From NCBI GenBank assembly GCA_029718625.1, contig CM056383.1:66712849-66776848 (forward strand): 64,000 bases of DNA. Reading direction: 5' to 3'. A program made the position numbers and the translations under genes. Shown here piece by piece: positions 23,101 through 34,798 of the stretch (its first letter is position 1; every line of letters begins with the position of its first letter). The stretch comes from Synaphobranchus kaupii. Taxonomy: Eukaryota > Chordata > Actinopteri > Anguilliformes > Synaphobranchidae. Under the pieces are notes generated by a model. It was not told the origin of the DNA. It saw only the letters and a list, made by a program, of their open reading frames with translations, and made no database searches.

Positions 23101-26100
23101 TAGCATTGCTAACATTGCTAACTACAATGGTCTAGTTTCAATATCAATTTTTATTTTTTGAGCATCAATTCTTAAGGGTAGGCTACTTGTAAGAGTGCCA
23201 CTGGACATGATGTTTTTCTGATATCATTAAGCGAGCTACTCGCAAACAGTTCACAGACAGCCCCATTGGGCGCCAAAATATAAATAAAAATAACTCACAA
23301 GAAGTTCAGACTAAAAATGAAAGGCACACTGGTTTAATGTTTTCTTGAAATTTATTACCTGTCAGCAGTGGCGTCGCCAGACCTATTTTAGCGGGCTTTA
23401 GCCTCCCTAAAATGTACTATAGCCCCCTAAATATTTTTTGCGCCACTAGTTTTAATCATGACATTTTTTTCAAATGGATTTGACAAACTGCGCCACCGAG
23501 ACTCCAGAACCATAACGCACATGGAGTGCCCGGTACTAGGACCCTGGGGAGGCCGCTATACCCTTAATCTAGTGCAGCCATTTTGTTTAGAGTGCAGTGT
23601 GGTGTGCACACTGAGTTGCGTGGTCGCTCAATTCAAATGACCGCTATAGAGAGTGGGTTGTAGAACATTCTTGTCTATCGTAGCTCACAATTAAACTCGG
23701 TCTATTCCAAAGCAATGCTATCCAATCTTTCCTAAATTATTTAATGTAATTTGGCCCTGGTAATTTTTTTTCCATCTTACCATCTGAAGAGAATGTGGTA
23801 AAGGGAACTGTATGTGTCACGTAAAACTGTGAAAGGAGAATCATTTATAGTGGAAATAATCCGTGATTCAGATGTGTTACACTTAGAAATGGAAAAGAGA
23901 AATTACTATACTATAGGGTATGTGTGAACAATTGTCTGCATCCATTTCTTTGGGATAACGAATAAAATTATTATTATTCTTATTATTGTTCTTTTATTTG
24001 GAATATATTTCTATTTGAATAGAAACCGTGGTCCTATGCAGAGGCCATTCTTGTGTTCACAAATAACATTTTCTATTATTTGACATGTCAAAAGAATTAG
24101 TACTATTACTTATTTGGCGTCATCTGACCCACAGACATACAGTAGGCTACATTACTGGGGCAAACATGTTTGGATAGGTTTGTAAAATGCAATAGGCTAT
24201 TTTCTAGATCAAAATATTTCTCATTTGTATCTGTATTTATTTATTCATCCCCCCTTTCCCTATTGGCATGCAATTTTACCGGTTTCTGTGGGGCTTTACC
24301 GTTACCAGGGAATTAGGTATAGCCAACCGCTGTTCTCCAGCCATAGTTTGCAAATTATTTGGTTAGCTAAGCTAGTTTCTGTGAATGCACGGGTGGAACC
24401 TTAGTGGAAGCTTTCATATGTTTGCAGTTCATTGGAAAAACCTGTGAACTTTTAATTTGGAAACGTTGTTTCTGAGACTTCCGGTTTTTAACTGTGGCTT
24501 CCTGGTCTAGGTTTGCGTTTCTCTCTTTACGAATTCCAAATTACGGTTACAGTTCTATTTTGGTGCCAAGTATACTGACAAATGGATGTACGTATGTAGA
24601 GAATAGAGCACACACTCCTATAATGAGTTCCGCACTACAGATAAAAAAAATTACGTACACGAATCAGGTTTTACATTTACACTTCAATAAATTTCAGTTA
24701 CAAATTTAGATTTTACATTTTCAATTTGACTTACATTTGCGAATCTCAATTTACAATTTTAAGTTTACAATTGCAATTTGAGTTACATTTGCAAATCTCG
24801 ATTTACGTTTACAAAATGTTTAGGCATCTATCTACCTCCATACAGCTCTTCTGGGAAAGTAGATTCCAGGAAGAGCTACTCACTCACTTTTGTCTTTCAT
24901 AGGTGCAGCGTCCCGCTTATCTGAGCTCAGAATTGTGCTCTGTTGTAATGACCAGTGGAAGAAGAATTTGGCGGTAAACACCATCCTTGGCCGAACAGCA
25001 GTTTTGCCGACCACAAAAATAAAGACAGAGGGTGAAGTGGAAGATAGACATGTTCTTTTTGTCAGTTCACCAGACTGGGCAGAATATTTTGCTCAGAACC
25101 ATTGGAAGCATGTCAAACAGCAGATTGAGGAAAGCGTGTCATTATGTCCACCAGGACCACATGCTTTCCTCATGGTCATCCCTTTATGTCCATTCAGAGA
25201 GGCGGAGAGGAGGGAAGTGGAGGAACGTCTAGAGCTCTTTTATGAATGTATCTGGAGACGTTCAATAGTGCTGTTCTCGGGGAAAGCTCGGTTGGGAGGT
25301 AAAACCGTTGAGAAGTATATTGAGGAAGAACCATGCCTACAACAGCTTATACAGAAATGTGGGAACAGGTATCATGTGCTCAGCACTGAAAATAGGGAGG
25401 AGCTTCTGGAGTCCATAGATGTTATGGTGACAAAACATGATTGCCCGCATTTTCAATTGATGGAGGCTTCAAAAGCGATAGAAGAGAAGAAGGCAGTATT
25501 GGAAGAAAATGCCAAACAGAGGCTAGTCATGGTGCAGGAAAAAAGAGCAACACTCAGAAAGACCATTAATGGTGAGTTTTTTTTCACTACATTTTTTGTT
25601 ATCAGAGTTTATTATCATAGTTTGTACTGGGATTTTTCTGTAGAATATTTTGATGGATAATATTTAGACTAAAATGTGATGGAAAAAGCTTGCCTGCCCA
25701 TCTTATCCAAGGCTATTTATGAGGGCATTGGCATCATTTTGTCTGTTGTGTAGCAAAATTATTCGGATTCAATGGATGAGGTTGCTAGAACATTGTGTAC
25801 GAATAATTCGCTACCCCTTAGATGAGAATGGCTATGGTGTCTGGACATGTACTCTATATTATACTACATTTTCACTGGTATCAACCCCAGATGTTCAACA
25901 TCTAGAGTGTCTGGAAAGGGAAGTCATAGTTTCTATAGGATTGATTTCTTCTAAAAATGCCATATGCAATATGGTTCTAGCACCTTTAACAATGAGTTAT
26001 AAGTTACTTGTTCAGGTGTCTTGAATTGCCAGCTCGCCACACCTACACAAAGGCATGATTCATCAGAAGTAACTGACCACTGCTTTATTAGAAAAGCACA

Positions 26101-27849
26101 ACCCTGCCTGGAATACCTTCACTCAGGGATACTGAGGATGGTACAATCAGTAAATTGCTCTTAAAGGCATTGTCATCACTCAAATACCAGTAAATGATTA
26201 TAATTCTCTCTTTCTGTGACAGAGGCAGCGCACGGTTTCTCAGATATAACAATGGTTCTCCTGGGAAGATTCTGTGCAGGAAAGAGGTCCACAGGAAACA
26301 CCATCCTGGGAAAAGATGAGTTTGACACAATGAGTACAACTTTGGAGTGTGAGATGAAGCAGGGTGAAGTAAACGGTAGGAAGGTTACTGTGGTCCTAAC
26401 GCCTGGATGGCATAGGGATTTCTCAGGGCAGGAGGACACGCAGAACATTAAAGATATGATAAAGCAAAGCGAGTCCTTGTGCCCCAGCAAACCCCATGCT
26501 TTCCTCCTGGTAATACACTGCGACTCGTCCTTCACAGAGACGGACAGGAGGAGAGTGGAGGAACATTGGTCAGTTCTCAGCGAGGAAGCCAGTGAACGCA
26601 CGTTGGTGCTGTTCACTTGGGGCGACAGACTTAGAGAGACAGCAATCGAGATGCACATTGAAAGATGGAATGAGCTTCGATGGCTTGTTGATAAGTGTGG
26701 TAACAGGTATCACGTCTTCGACAATAAAAGCACTGATCGCTCTCAGGTCGGAGAACTGCTGGAGAAGGTGGATGAAATGTTGGAAAGTAAACATGCATAC
26801 GCCACTACAGTCTATCAGGAAACCAAACAGAAGAACAGGGAGCTGAAGGAAATGAACCAAGAGAAAGATAGAGAGGTAATACAGGTGAAAAAAGAGTTAG
26901 AACAGAAATCTGAAGAACTGAGAAGCCTGGAATCAGATTCGAAGGTCAGAGATGACGACAGACAACCGAGAACCAAGGAGGAAGACCTTTCGGAAATAAT
27001 GGATGTGTCCCATTTAGGTGAGTCTTATCTTAATCTTTCTCATGTACTACTGTTACTGGATCCATATAAAACAGAGTGAACTGGGTCCTTAGACTGTTTC
27101 AAAATTGACTGGCTCTGATCTCAATTTCTTCTGAATTTAATTGAAGTATTTGCAAAACAATAAATGGAAGACATTTTGAGATAAAAAGGTAAATACCGTA
27201 TATACGGATTGTGAACTTTTTGCTTGGTTTTGCAGGGAGGGGACAGAGACGCCAAGGACAACCGGATCTGCCATCACGTGAAGATGAAGAGAAACAGACG
27301 GAGGGAGAGCAGGAGCTACAGAGAGAGGAGAAGAAGCTTAGAGACCGACACCGAACCGAGCTGGAGGAGTTGGAGAGAGAGTTTGGAGAGGACAGTGCTA
27401 CGAAAACCTTGGACGAAGCAATTCAGAAACTGATTAACAGGCTGAAAGGAGAGACGGGTGTACCCATGAGAGAGCTTGAAGAAGAACTGAAGAGAAAGCT
27501 AGAGCAGAAAGCATGGGTAGAGAGGGAAGAAAGGAGGAGGAGGGAGGAGAAAGAGATTGAGCTAAAGAAGAGGCATAGAAGAGAGATGGAGGCACTCAGA
27601 CAGCTGTACAGCGAGGAGCCCAGACAGGATGGACAGGGGTACCTGAAGCCTGGATTGGCCATTCTGGGGGCAGTAATAGGGGGTATAGCAGGGGCTCTGA
27701 GGGGTCCAGGTGGGGTGGCTGGGGGAACTACCTTAGGGGCTGTCGTAGGAGCCCAACTGGGAGATATATTTGGAGGAGGTGACAGACCCAGAGAGAAGAG
27801 AGGAAGGGAAAGAAGGATGAGCATGGATGACCCAGGTGGTAATTTTTAA
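20083..27849 (+). CDS. GIMAP-like gene 2: dual AIG1-domain protein with glycine zipper
   Basis: The predicted join is 20083-20125, 24903-25571, 26223-27017 and 27236-27849 (2121 nt, 706 residues), with all introns GT-AG in phase 1. Domain order is as in gene 1: a 14-residue start, a P-loop-less AIG1-like domain, a second AIG1 domain with GRFCAGKRST (Arg where Ser normally follows Lys), LTPGW, TWGD and CGNRYHV, then coiled coil and glycine zipper. All four exons are open. Exon 2 is closest to gene 1, while the P-loop half of exon 3 is almost identical to gene 5. Only the hAT-associated type of first exon (like 2713) is present. Intron 1 is 4.8 kb because of a hAT insertion. Confidence 0.82.
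20306..22896. mobile_element. hAT element in intron 1 of gene 2
   Basis: The ends are CAGGGGCGTCGCCA and TGGCGACGCCACTG, with the 8-bp duplication gttcaagg at 20298-20305 and 22897-22904. Gene 1 shows the empty site (aaggttcaagggttcc near 2929). It is 2591 bp with no transposase, so non-autonomous. Its right 330 bases match, in reverse complement, the hAT fragments at 3390 and 23366. Another element is nested at 21121-22102. Confidence 0.92.
21121..22102. mobile_element. Nested hAT-like element
   Basis: The ends are CAGTGTTTCCCCTA and TAGGGGAAACACTG, perfect 14-bp inverted repeats. Flanks share only atct, so the 8-bp duplication is decayed or absent. Inside, 21528-21564 is a LINE/SINE-type tail (gcgctatacaaataaaattg followed by gaatt repeats). 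There are no transposase motifs. Confidence 0.8.
22905..24902. other. Rest of intron 1 of gene 2
   Basis: A close copy of gene 1 intron 1 (2930-5660), with a hAT end fragment from 23366 and one arm of the gene 1 inverted repeat from about 23680. About 750 bases are deleted at 24265. No gene is seen. Confidence 0.65.
24903..25571 (+). CDS. Gene 2 exon 2: pseudo-GTPase AIG1-like domain
   Basis: 669 nt. The P-loop is CNDQWKKNLAVN, DTPG is replaced by SSPDW, and G4 reads SGKAR. The conserved-box match LIQKCGNRYHV is kept. It is nearly identical to gene 1 except near the 3' end, where KHDCPHFQLMEASKAIEE matches gene 4 (NDCPHFQLMEASKAIEE) rather than gene 1. Confidence 0.88.
25572..26222. other. 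Intron 2 of gene 2
   Basis: 651 bases, GTGAGT to tgtgacag, closely matching intron 2 of gene 1. Nothing else is recognised. Confidence 0.65.
26223..27017 (+). CDS. Gene 2 exon 3: AIG1 GTPase domain and coiled coil
   Basis: 265 codons. P-loop GRFCAGKRST, G3 LTPGW, G4 TWGD, box CGNRYHV. The stretch from the P-loop to QNIK differs from gene 5 by only a base or two over about 165 nt, whereas the coiled coil matches genes 1 and 3. That is a mosaic pattern. Confidence 0.88.
27236..27849 (+). CDS. Gene 2 exon 4: coiled coil and glycine zipper
   Basis: 614 nt ending in TAA. The zipper reads GAVIGGIAGALRG, then GAVVGAQLG. Arg at the position of gene 1 Trp makes the first helix end basic. Confidence 0.85.
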
Positions 27850-28714
27850 TTAGACTCATGAAACAGACACACATTATGCAAGCTGAATGTGTGCGTCAGT
27901 GAAAGAGCAATAATATGATTAGCATCTACAGTGAAAACCTTCTTTTTTTTTAAATATACATGTCCCCCCAATACGTCTGACTGTCAAACTTCAGTCAGAC
28001 TTTAGTTCCATAATTTAGCAGAACCCTGTGCGTGAAGCATACTGGGATATATTCCATTTATTTTTTTGAAAATATTTGATTTCCAAAAATATAATTTCAG
28101 GTTTAACATTTTCATACTACATTTCAGTTTTTCACTGACCATCTGTACGCATAGCTATTCAATTTCTTTAGGATTTCCCCCCCAATATCAATACATAATT
28201 CACTGGCTACAGAAATTAAAGGAACTCAACAATAATTTTGTTGAATTCAACAATAATCTAGATCTTACATTGCTTGCCCATGTATAGTACAAAGAATGAT
28301 GGTGGCATTTAATATATTTCCTAGGACAGGGACGTGAACAGTGGAATCAATACAAAGTGTAGATTGACTATTTGAGTCTGCTGGCAAGTTCATCAGCACT
28401 AAAGAAGGACGAGTAGTGGTATCTGTCACGTGAGGCAAAGTCTGCATTCTCCTCAGTCAGTTGCCTGGTCTCCATGCCAACAGCCAGAAATGAGGGCGTT
28501 AACACGATCTGGTCCTGGAGGGTCGGCTCCTTACTGAAGATAAAAACACAGCCATCTGTCACTCTTCAAACCACCAATGAAAAAATGTCACTTTGAGGGT
28601 GGGACTTACAATTTATATGTATGGCTAGCCTTCAGTACTGAAAGTTTTAGCCTTTTACATTTTAGTGATAATATACATATACGTACACACATACACATAC
28701 ACATGCACACATAT

Positions 28715-28766
<52 letters not shown>

Positions 28767-28932
28767 CTTTATATACACACACACATAATATACTGTATTT
28801 TTTTTATTTATTTATTTATTTTTTGATTAGACAGACAGCTTTTATTGTACACATTATTCAAATTGTTTGCTATGATTCACACATGCCATAAACACACAAG
28901 CCCACTTTATTCAGGGATGACTGTACCCATTT
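27850..28932. other. 3' flank of gene 2 (B-type)
   Basis: A 3' untranslated-like stretch with ATTAAA near 28211, then a CA microsatellite at about 28710-28764. No gene is seen. The B-type sequence (gacagacagcttttattgtac) is shared only with gene 4. Confidence 0.55.
28710..28764. repeat. CA microsatellite
   Basis: A long uninterrupted (CA)n run. The matching site near gene 4 (about 50085-50105) is much shorter. Confidence 0.95.
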
Positions 28933-30679
28933 TGTCATGGTTTTTAACCCTGTTTCCCTATGCGGTCGTTTTCCTTAGTGGCCACGCGAGGGCGCTGCCC
29001 TTTTAGTAGATGCTTGCTCCGCCCTGCTGAGCTTCTGTTAGTGTCTACACCTGTGCGTGGTCACTGAGAGCTACTTAAGCCTTCCATTTCCTTCTATCGG
29101 GGCTTCGACATTAATTGTTCATTGTTTGTTCATTGTTTTGTACTGTGGTGTTTTTGTTTGGCTGTGAGTTACTCGTACCATTTGGGCTACTTGCCTATTT
29201 TAACATCTCTTTGTTGAGGCAGGGCTTATTTCTTGCTGGCTTGGTAGTTACTTATCTCGTAGAAGTTTGGGACCGTAAATCTCTGCTCTATTTCACCTTT
29301 TTGTGCTTTTCCTCCGTGTATGGAGATTTGGGCGATTCTGTTCGGAACTGTAGTTCTGTTCGCCCTTCGGTGCATGTTGTCTCATAGGGAGATCGGGCGT
29401 TTCGCTTCTACTTAGTTCTTAGCTCGTAGAAGTATAGAGTAGCTGTTCTTTGTTCCATTCTCGCCTGTTAAGGGTTCTTACAGAGAGTCCTGGCGTTTGC
29501 TTCTACTCATTTCCGTGTTACTGTGAGCCAGTGAGTAGCTTTGGTACGTTTATTCCCTGTTTCGTCTCCTTCTCGTGGACTACGTTCCCCTTTGTTGTGA
29601 GTCAGGGTTATTGTTTAAATTGAGAGGCTGTCGTGCTATTTTTGCGTTGGTCTTTGTTGCAGCTGTCCTCCGTCCTTTTTACCTACGGGACGATTTTGTT
29701 CGGAACTATTGTTCTGTTCGTTTTCCGGGTATGTTTCTCCTTGTGTGGAGTTTGGGCGAAGTTGTGGACATGTTTGTGTGTGACTGCGCGTAGCATGGGA
29801 ACGTTAGCGCTCTGTTCCTTCACTTCGTTACATATTCTTTGACTGAGAGGCTAGGGCGGTTGTTTTATATTAAGCTTGCGTTAGTCTATATGGATAGTAA
29901 AGTTATGGGACGACGGTGCTCCGTCGGCTCACCTGTAAAATGTTTCTCTCTCCTGGGAGATCGGGTGTTTACCCCTTTGTTTTCTGCATTTGACTGCGAG
30001 CCTATTAATCTCGCCATGGAACGTTAAATCTCTGTTCCTGTTCGCCTCGTTACATTTCCCCTTACTGAGAGGCAGGGCTTGTGCTTGTGTTAGTCAGATA
30101 GCCGATAGTTTCGGTGCAGCTGTCCTTTCATCTTTTGTGCTCTTTCTCCGTGTATGGAGATTTGGGCGATTCTGTTCGGAACTGTAGTTCTGTTCGCCCT
30201 TCGGTGCAATTCGTCTCTTAGGGAGTCCGGGCGATGTTTTGGACATGTTTGCATTTGACTGCGAGCCTCTATCTAAGCCGTGGAACATTATGTTCTGCAT
30301 GTGACTGCTAGCTTATTGAAGTAGCTACGGAACGTTATCTCCGTTCCTTTTCGCCTCCTTGTACACTATGCTTATTAGTTTTCAGGGTTTGTTTGTTGTG
30401 TGTTTTATGTGTACTTATTGTGTTTTATTTGTGCCTTTACGCTACTCGCCCTTATGTGTCTCGTTACCGAGACAGGGCGCGTATTATTTCTGGCTATTCA
30501 GAGACCTGTCCTTGCACTTCTACTTATTTGGACAGTTAGCCGGTTGGTAGCGTCTGTAGGCGTGTTCATTGTATGTTCTCCTCCCTTATCTGCAGGGTCC
30601 CGCCTTAGTGGCCCTAGGGCTTTAAGAATCCCCTTGCTGCGTTTGGCTCCTCCTACCTCACACGTCACGCCCCATTACA
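28933..30679. mobile_element. Solo-LTR-like insertion, 1.75 kb
   Basis: It starts TGTCATGG and ends TTACA (TG...CA), and ATTT lies on both sides. The flank of gene 4 shows the empty site gtacccatttgaacaaac near 50266. There is no reverse transcriptase, gag or other frame. It contains repeated segments, such as ccgtgtatggagatttgggc at about 29315 and 30151. A single very long LTR left by recombination is the best reading. Confidence 0.75.
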
Positions 30680-30838
30680 ATTTGAACAAACAGAACTGAA
30701 CAGCTGCTCCTATTAATGTTGATTGTAGCAATAGTTGCCTTGAAAAATGGAACCCAGCAAAGGTTTTTGGTTGGATGTTTCAGGAATTTATGAATCAGAC
30801 TCACAATGGGGCTTTTATTTGGTGCTAGCTTGTTACTT

Positions 30839-30874
<36 letters not shown>

Positions 30875-30882
30875 GTATACTA

Positions 30883-31378
30883 CAGTGGAGACGGAAAGTA
30901 TTTGGGTAGTGACAAAATTTTAGTTTTTTTGGCTCTGTACTCCAAAACATTGGATTTGAAATGGAACAGTGACTATGAGGTTAAAGTGCCATTTTAGGGG
31001 ACAAAATGGAATTGGACAAATTAACATAAACTTGAATAGTCATCATATTTAATATTTGGTTGCATATCCTTTGCATGCCAAGACTTTCTGATGTCTGTGA
31101 CCCAACAACATCAAAATACCATGACTCTTGAGATCTTTTTTTCTGGGACTTTTACAAGCGATACTGTAACCTCTCTGCATTTGAATGAATCTCTATCGGA
31201 ATTTGGGGGTGGGACTAGATTTAGCTGTACATTACTCAGGAACAGTATGGATTACATGGTTGGGTAAATGGCTGTAAGTCATCAGGGGTCTGAGGTATCA
31301 AACGAGCCTCAAACCACCACCCTGCTTCCAGATATGACAAAATAACAAAACTTTTGTCACTGCTTTCCGTCCCCACTG
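30883..31378. mobile_element. Tc1/mariner-type MITE
   Basis: The ends are CAGTGGAGACGGAAAGTA and TGCTTTCCGTCCCCACTG, with TA on both sides. No frame is seen. A paralogous copy lies at 50478-50963. A TA/CA run (30838-30875) lies just before it. Confidence 0.8.
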
Positions 31379-32409
31379 TACATAAATCATATATAAAATC
31401 CTTTCTCTGGGTTCCGTTCTCTTATGATTAGCACATTTTGCTGAAAATGTAATATTAAATATGACAGATCTATGCATAGTACTCAGAGAAATATCTTATG
31501 TGTGCTTAAATCTCTGACTTCATATATCCGCTCTGTTGTTGACATCAGGAGGCTCCCTGCTAACACAAAGGATGGACACAGATAATATGCTATAGACCAG
31601 GGGTGGTCAGGCTCCAGTCCTGGAGGGCCGCAGTGTCTGCTCATTTTTGTTGCATTTCTGCACTTAGGTGATAAAACCTAGCGACTGACAGGTTAAAGAG
31701 TACATAGACCATGTTTCCAAGGCCTAATTTGGCAGCTGATTGAAAGAAAATCACATAATCCTAGTGACACTACAGCCCATGTCAGATACATGGCCATGGT
31801 AAGTTTGGACCACGGATCTGACATGGTAGAAAGAGAAAAACACAACAACATGGATATCACTCTTTTTTACTTCCTCTGTTGGTAAACCACTCTTACTCCA
31901 TATCTTTTTTTTTTATATACGTTTTATTTTTACATTACATTTATGTCTGTACATTGTCTGTGTCAGGCGAGTAGGCAGTAATGTAATCTCTTTTTTAAGA
32001 TAAATAATTCATCGACTTAGAATGTGACTTTGTAAATCAGTTTGAAAATAGAAAAAAAAAACAGAATAAGGCAAAACAAACAAACACACACACACACATA
32101 GAAATAATAATAATAAATAAGAATAAAATAAGAATAAAAAACATATGATGACATTAGAGTACATTAGAGTACATGTAAAATTACATTGTGGCAGCTCAAA
32201 CCCAGGTAATTGGTAGTAACAACTGGCTTTAAAATTTTTTTAAACGTAATTTAATATTGAAAATAAAGTGTGTAATTATTCATTCATATACATGTGCATT
32301 TGTAATCATGTATAAGTACTTGTACATCTACATATACACACAGATGTATATTGAAAAACACATAAAGCTATTTTTACATGCACCTATATTCTCGAACATA
32401 CGCACACAC

Positions 32410-32453
<44 letters not shown>

Positions 32454-32560
32454 ACCCACATATCCCTCCATATACATTTAATTATACCCTTTATTAATTC
32501 ATATGACTGCAATATTCAATCCATTTTCTCCATCTGTTATCAACAATGTATTTTTGATCT
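31379..32560. other. 3' spacer of gene 2
   Basis: It contains the caggggtggtcaggctccag module (31598) and the AT-rich 3' portion of the L1-like remnant. No gene is seen. Confidence 0.5.
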
Positions 32561-33085
32561 CTAATTATGCATGTTAATCTTTCCATAATATACACTTGGT
32601 TGTTCAAATATACATTTCTGTATTTTTGGTTTGCATATTTGATGCCAATTACATGTAATTGCTTTCAATGCAGTAATTCTGAAAATTCTTGCCAAATATT
32701 TATCTTTTTCTTCTACTAGTTGTGACGGAGTCATACCGAGAAGATAATACCTAACGTCCAGTTGGAAATGTACTTTTATTACCATCTGAATTTCCTTGTG
32801 TATTGTTTCCCAAAATAATTTTAATATCGGACAGAACCATAACATATGAGATAGGTTGGCATGGTAATCCCCACAGTTTCTCCAGCACTTTTGGGTAATA
32901 GCATTATCATATTTTGCCTGTTGCACTGGTATCATAAAGCACTGGAGTTGTATCTTCCAAGAGTATTCCTGCCAAAAAATTTAATTTGTCATTTTATGGA
33001 TATTAATATTCATTTTCCTCCATTCATCATCTGATATATCAATTTCTAACTCCTCCTTCCATTTTTCCTTTGCTGTCTTACTCCA
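32561..33085 (-). pseudogene. L1-like LINE ORF2 C-terminus, broken
   Basis: Same remnant as at 12351. The 3' half is open (CWRNCGDYHANLSHMLWFC). The 5' half is closed by a TAA where the intact gene 5 copy reads NSLFWQEY. Confidence 0.75.
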
Positions 33086-34755
33086 TATCAAACATAGCTC
33101 ACTTATGTTGTACTAATTTGTCGATTAATGCCATGTCCAATATTATCTGTAATAAATTTCACAAATTATAATGAAAATAAAGGTAATTGATTTAAAACTG
33201 TTAAATCAATCAGTGTGTTTACTCCAAATGTATGTGGGCCTGGTGGATCACTTATCATGAACACAATGTTATACCTGACTTAGACCACCAGGCTGCACTG
33301 CTTGTCCCTGCTGTTATACTTTACTGCATTTCAGTGTTTCTACACCAAAGCTTTGGACACAATATACAACTTTGGACACAATACACCCTGCCTGAGACCA
33401 TTATATTGTTCACTTAATCATTGACTTGTGGAGTGGGGAGCACATTTCTCTGAAGTTAAATTCTCAGTTTCTTGGGCTCTGAAGAGTAGTGATCATAATA
33501 GTCTGCTCAAATAGTTTATAAATGAAACCTATAATTAAATATTGCTGTGGATGAAATGGCTAAATTGTGAAGTCTGTATTCACCTATAGGAAGACCAGGG
33601 CTTGCTTGTCCAATGTAGAGGAAGAGGATAATTGTTAGAGAGGCCTCCCTTGTTAGAGGCTTTTGCTCCTTAGCCTGAAGATTGTAGGTTTATACCGTAA
33701 CATGCTCAGTGCGGGAATTCCCAACAATTCATTCCAGGGTGTCATTCAAATAAAAGGTCACTTTCCTCTCCACAATTGTGGTACAGCGCAGATGTATCTA
33801 CGTGTATTCCATAAAAATAAAAATACATTAATATAGAACATAATATTAAATCATAGAGCAAAAGCAGAATGTTTCCCAAGCCAAGACTGTGTCAGAACTA
33901 ATGCAAGCAAGCCATGGGACAAGTAATACTCTTGATGTGGTGAACCATCATCAACTTAGACTGTCTCCAGCTACTTGGAAATATTCTGACCTCAGTAAAT
34001 AGACGTAAAAAGTTTATATAAGTCCCAATTTTATATAGAAGCCATTTGTGTAGGTAATATTGATGAATCTGGAAACAGAAATTAAAACTCGCTTCAGAAA
34101 CGAATCAAAATTCTACATTATAGCTCTTTTAAAAAAACAGCACCTCTGCTTTCCTTACTGTATACTCCAGATGGGTGCAGAACAAGGGACGATCTGTTTC
34201 AGGATTTATTTTAATTCGACCAGTTAAATTAAATTAATTTAATTATTATTTAATAATTATTATTCAGTTTCTGCAATCATGTCTTGATATGAGATTTGCA
34301 TAAGCACCAGCTACAGCTGTGTACTGCAAGTATATTCTAAAGATTTTACTGTGCTCAAGTACAGGAGTGAACCAACCAAACTATCAAATTAAAAACAAAA
34401 CATTTTAAGTTTTCAAAATATTTTTGAGATCCTTTATGCCCGTGTTTTCAGAGATATGATTATTTGTCTTAGAAAACTAGTTACAGCCATTTTGGCTTTG
34501 CCCTCCCTATAAACAGTTAAAGAAGCGTGCACTTCAGAGGAAGCACGCAACCCGGAGTAGGGAGCGGTCATGCCTTTGTGCTTTGTGCTTTGTGCCGGCC
34601 TCATCCTGTCTTTAGGAAAACTAGTGAAAAGAAACAGGAGAAAAACACAAGAAAGACATGTTAGTTAACATTAACTTGAAATAGTTACTACAATAATTGT
34701 TACTAGTGGTGAGAATGTGTTAATTGGAAGAGGTACATAAAAGGTATTTTCAGCC
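33086..34755. other. Spacer before gene 3
   Basis: Shared with other units, without a recognised gene. It includes the region before exon 1, ending in the same context (ttttcagccATGG). Confidence 0.5.
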
Positions 34756-34798
34756 ATGGGAGAAAGATTCCGTACGTCGTCACCAGATCTGGGACTTG
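34756..34798 (+). CDS. Gene 3 exon 1
   Basis: ATG in gccATGG, 14 codons as at 1275 (MGERFRTSS...), plus one base, donor GTAAGT. Confidence 0.75.

Noticed and set aside
28710..28764. CRISPR-like or protein-coding His/Thr repeat
   Set aside because: It is a plain CA microsatellite.
29115..30699. Several short plus-strand frames in the 1.75-kb insertion
   Set aside because: No family resemblance; the frames overlap the internal repeats of a solo-LTR-like element.
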